Part shown: positions 5,358-7,598 of the stretch, in pieces | How positions within the stretch are numbered: the stretch's first letter is position 1 | How the letters are laid out: each line of letters begins with the position of its first letter | Assembly: GCA_002309765.1 (NCBI GenBank) | Contig: DBXY01000001.1 | Span: 90,657-98,254, forward strand | Direction of reading: 5' to 3' | From: Verrucomicrobia bacterium UBA1200 | GTDB lineage: Bacteria; Verrucomicrobiota; Kiritimatiellia; RFP12; UBA1067 | Length of the DNA: 7,598 nucleotides | The notes under the pieces: model-generated | Databases searched by the model: none | Told to the model about the DNA's origin: nothing | The model's input: only the letters and a program-made list of their open reading frames with translations | Translations under genes and position numbers: made by a program

Positions 5358-6989
5358 ATGGGGGAAAACAAAAAGGCTTCGCTGGAAAAATCGATTTTCA
5401 AAGCGGGGTTTATCGTTCTTATCGCCCATCTGCTTTTTAAATTTGCCGGGCTGATCCAAGCCAAGGTGATGGGGCACTATCTGCCGCAGGAAGTTTTCGA
5501 CGTGGTTTATGTGGCGGCGTTCGAGAACTGCATTTTCATGCTCTTCCTGATTGGGCAGGAGATTCTCGGCCCGGCCTTTTTGCCGGTGTTTATGCGCGAG
5601 ATGAACGAGGCCGGCGGTGAAGATTCCGCATGGTCTTTCGCCAACACCGTTTTGACCCTGCAATTCATCATTCTGGTGGCGGCTGCCGCCATTTTGGCGA
5701 TCTTTCCCAATGCCTTTGTGCGTTTCTTCACCCAATGGACGGCAGACAGCGATCCGGAAAAATTCCAGCTGTGCGCCAAGAGTATCCGCTTGCTTTCCCC
5801 AACGCTGATCGGGCTTTCGCTCGGTACCACCACCTATCTGCTGCTCAACGGCTACAAGCGTTTCTTCTTGGCCGCTTTGGGTGATGCGGTCTGGAAGTTT
5901 GTTGCCATCGGTTTTCTCGTTTCGGCGACGATCTTTTCCAAGGACACCGTGACCATGCTGCTTTGCGGTCTGGTGGCGGGCGCGTTCTGCAAAGTCGGCA
6001 CCCACGTTTTGGGGTTGCGCGATAAGGTCCGCAAATTCCGCCCGATGCTGGATTTCAAAAGCCCGGCTTTTAAGTCGCTATGTCTGCTGGTGCTTCCGCT
6101 GTTGATCGGCATTTTCGTTTCCCGCGCCCGCGACATTTTCAACAACGTTTACGTGCTTTCGTCGCTCAAGGAATCGGGGTTGATGCAAGCCAACTCGATG
6201 GGGCGAAAACTGCAAAGCACCTTCCTGTTCTTGGTGCCTTACACGCTTTCCGTGGTGGCGTTCCCATATTTTTGCGAGCTGGTGGACAAGAACGACACCC
6301 GGAAAATCGGCGAACTGCTGACGAAGTTCGGGCGGATTTTGCTGGCTTTGTTTACCCCGTTCGCGGTTTATGTGGCGGTATCGGCGGCTCCGATGACCTC
6401 ATTGCTGTTCAAGGGCGGACATTTCGATTCTACCGCCGTTACCCGTACCGCGGTTTCACTGGCTTGTTACACCGCGGTATTGCCAGCTGCCGCGTTGGAA
6501 GCACTGTTCATGCAGGCGTTTTTCGCCAATCGCCGCATGGTTTCGCTCACCGTGATTGGGATCGTGTTCTCCATCTTAAGCATGTTGTTGAGCTGGTTGG
6601 GCATGACGGTGTTCGGTCCCAAGAATTCTCTGATGTTTCTGGCGTCGGTGGCGGGCGGTTTCGCTCTCACCCGGTCTTTAAAGACTGTGGCGCTGGTGCA
6701 GATTTTCAAGCAAACCGCGCCGGTGTTTCCCGTTGCGCAGACTTGCGGTTTCCTGATTCGCGTGGTGCTGGCGTCTGTTGCGGCGGCTGCCGCCGGTTGG
6801 TTCACGGGCATGCTTTTGAATTCCAAGGTGCTTCCCGCGCTGCATTTGGAGGGGCGTCAGGCGGACATAGTTTGGTTGGGCGCGGTGGGCGCGGTGTTCG
6901 GCGTGGTTTATTTGGCCGGGGCATGGCTGTTGAAGCTCGACGAAATCCGCGGTTTGCCCGCGCTGTTGAAACGCCGGAAGGGTAATTGA
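5358..6989 (+). CDS. murJ: MurJ/MviN-family lipid II flippase (divergent)
   Basis: A 543-residue inner-membrane protein of the MOP flippase superfamily, with about 13-14 hydrophobic segments spread over its length. MurJ moves lipid II, the peptidoglycan precursor, across the cytoplasmic membrane. Family features I can see by eye are G-P-A-F-L-P-V-F (71-78, compare S-Q-A-F-V-P in E. coli), G-R-K-L followed by a P-Y-x-L-x-x-V-A-F-P segment (282-303), and S-L-L-F-K-G-G-H-F (348-356) followed by the A-F-F-A-N-R-R segment (387-393). R283 aligns with E. coli R270. In contrast, the positions of E. coli R18, R24 and R52 look like H24, A30 and a non-arginine in my ungapped alignment, so it is divergent and might carry another lipid-linked substrate. 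Length is close to the usual 500-550. It leads a probable two-gene unit with the rRNA methyltransferase 42 bases downstream. The long frames on the other strand are shadows. Confidence 0.85.
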   Translation: MGENKKASLEKSIFKAGFIVLIAHLLFKFAGLIQAKVMGHYLPQEVFDVVYVAAFENCIFMLFLIGQEILGPAFLPVFMREMNEAGGEDSAWSFANTVLTLQFIILVAAAAILAIFPNAFVRFFTQWTADSDPEKFQLCAKSIRLLSPTLIGLSLGTTTYLLLNGYKRFFLAALGDAVWKFVAIGFLVSATIFSKDTVTMLLCGLVAGAFCKVGTHVLGLRDKVRKFRPMLDFKSPAFKSLCLLVLPLLIGIFVSRARDIFNNVYVLSSLKESGLMQANSMGRKLQSTFLFLVPYTLSVVAFPYFCELVDKNDTRKIGELLTKFGRILLALFTPFAVYVAVSAAPMTSLLFKGGHFDSTAVTRTAVSLACYTAVLPAAALEALFMQAFFANRRMVSLTVIGIVFSILSMLLSWLGMTVFGPKNSLMFLASVAGGFALTRSLKTVALVQIFKQTAPVFPVAQTCGFLIRVVLASVAAAAAGWFTGMLLNSKVLPALHLEGRQADIVWLGAVGAVFGVVYLAGAWLLKLDEIRGLPALLKRRKGN

Positions 6990-7031
6990 TATCGGTTTTA
7001 ATAGAAAAACAATTTTGAGAAAGGGTTCATC

Positions 7032-7598
7032 ATGGATAGTGTGGTGTTGAACAGTAAACGCGAATTTTCTTTGGTGCGTCGGCATCCGTGGATTTTTTCC
7101 GGCGCCATCCAGCGGGTTTTGGGCGGGCCGCAACCCGGCGAGACGGTTCAGGTGTTGTCGGATGACGGTGAAATTATGGGCATGGGCGCCTATTCGCCTT
7201 CCTCCCAAATCCGGATCCGGATGTGGCACTTCGGCGATTTTCCGGTCACGGCGGATTTTATCATCAACCGCATCGGCCAGGCGATCGGATCCCGTGCCTT
7301 TTATTTTGCCGACGGCGGCACCAACGCTTTCCGGCTGGTAAACGCCGAGGCGGACGGTTTCCCTGGATTGGTGGTTGACAAGTATGCGGACTGGCTGGTT
7401 TGCCAATTCTCAGCCGCCGGGGCGGAATATTGGAAGCAAACCGTGGTTGACGCGCTTAACAGATTTTTGCCGGACTGCAAAGGGATTTACGAGCGCTCCG
7501 ACGTCGATTCCCGCGCCCACGAGGGTTTGGAGCCGAAGATCGGGGTGTTGTCGGGCGAAGAACCGCCGGATCGGATTGAAATCAACGAATACGGCTGG
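7032..7598 (+). CDS. rlmI: RlmI-type 23S rRNA cytosine-C5 methyltransferase (3' truncated)
   Basis: The first 189 codons of a gene that runs off the window; the frame stays open to the last base. The product resembles E. coli RlmI (YccW), which uses S-adenosylmethionine to make 5-methylcytosine at position 1962 of 23S rRNA. Matches seen directly are R-R-H-P-W-I-F-S-G-A (16-25), the N-terminal PUA RNA-binding domain (about 1-70) with M-G-A-Y-S-P-S-S-Q-I-R-I-R, E-A-D-G-F-P-G-L-V-V-D (112-122), S-A-A-G-A-E-Y (133-139), Y-E-R-S-D-V (158-163), and the central domain up to I-E-I-N-E-Y-G. The catalytic methyltransferase domain, about 200 further residues in the family, is outside the window. GAAAGG lies eight bases before the ATG. 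It probably shares the flippase transcript. Confidence 0.92.
   Translation, partial: MDSVVLNSKREFSLVRRHPWIFSGAIQRVLGGPQPGETVQVLSDDGEIMGMGAYSPSSQIRIRMWHFGDFPVTADFIINRIGQAIGSRAFYFADGGTNAFRLVNAEADGFPGLVVDKYADWLVCQFSAAGAEYWKQTVVDALNRFLPDCKGIYERSDVDSRAHEGLEPKIGVLSGEEPPDRIEINEYGW

Noticed and set aside
5310..6005. Minus-strand open frames across the flippase gene (also 5054-5464 and 6678-7406)
   Set aside because: Low-complexity Q/G/R/H-rich translations opposite well-supported genes.
6080..6985. 301-codon plus-strand frame inside the flippase gene
   Set aside because: Out-of-frame shadow rich in R, G and V, while the flippase frame keeps clear membrane segments throughout.

Overview
The window is bacterial chromosomal DNA with no rRNA, tRNA, CRISPR array or recognisable insertion sequence. 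The most telling gene for taxonomy is the secreted protein at 55-834. Its domain resembles SHD1 (SLA1 homology domain 1), which in bacteria is common in the Planctomycetota-Verrucomicrobiota-Lentisphaerota/Kiritimatiellota (PVC) group. I infer a PVC-type bacterium with moderate confidence and cannot name the genus.

Layout. The left part (1-3687) is read on the minus strand. It holds a 927-residue protein of unknown function (904-3687), then the exported SHD1-like protein (55-834). One base further on is the start of another exported protein, of which only 17 codons lie in the window (1-53). The large gene is much richer in G+C than the rest: one sampled 60-base row has 41 G/C, against 26 in a row of the nuclease gene and 32 in a row of the flippase gene. 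Next is a roughly 300-base non-coding stretch (3688-3992) with short repeats and a 40-base hairpin made of four CTAG-containing segments. A PD-(D/E)XK nuclease-like gene (3993-4955, minus strand) follows. Its upstream region (4956-5357) contains a cluster of three hairpins and divergent promoter candidates.

The right part is read on the plus strand: a MurJ/MviN-type flippase (5358-6989) with a good sigma-70 type promoter, and 42 bases later an RlmI-type 23S rRNA methyltransferase (7032 to the window edge, truncated). These two look like an ordinary housekeeping pair. The flippase appears to lack several arginines that matter in E. coli MurJ.

How the parts work together. I see no proof of a single integrated system. 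The accessory-looking section is 904-4955: the GC-rich orphan giant protein and the standalone nuclease, separated and flanked by repeats and hairpins. The most promising leads are the unknown 927-residue protein, the nuclease with its structured leader, and the CTAG hairpin.
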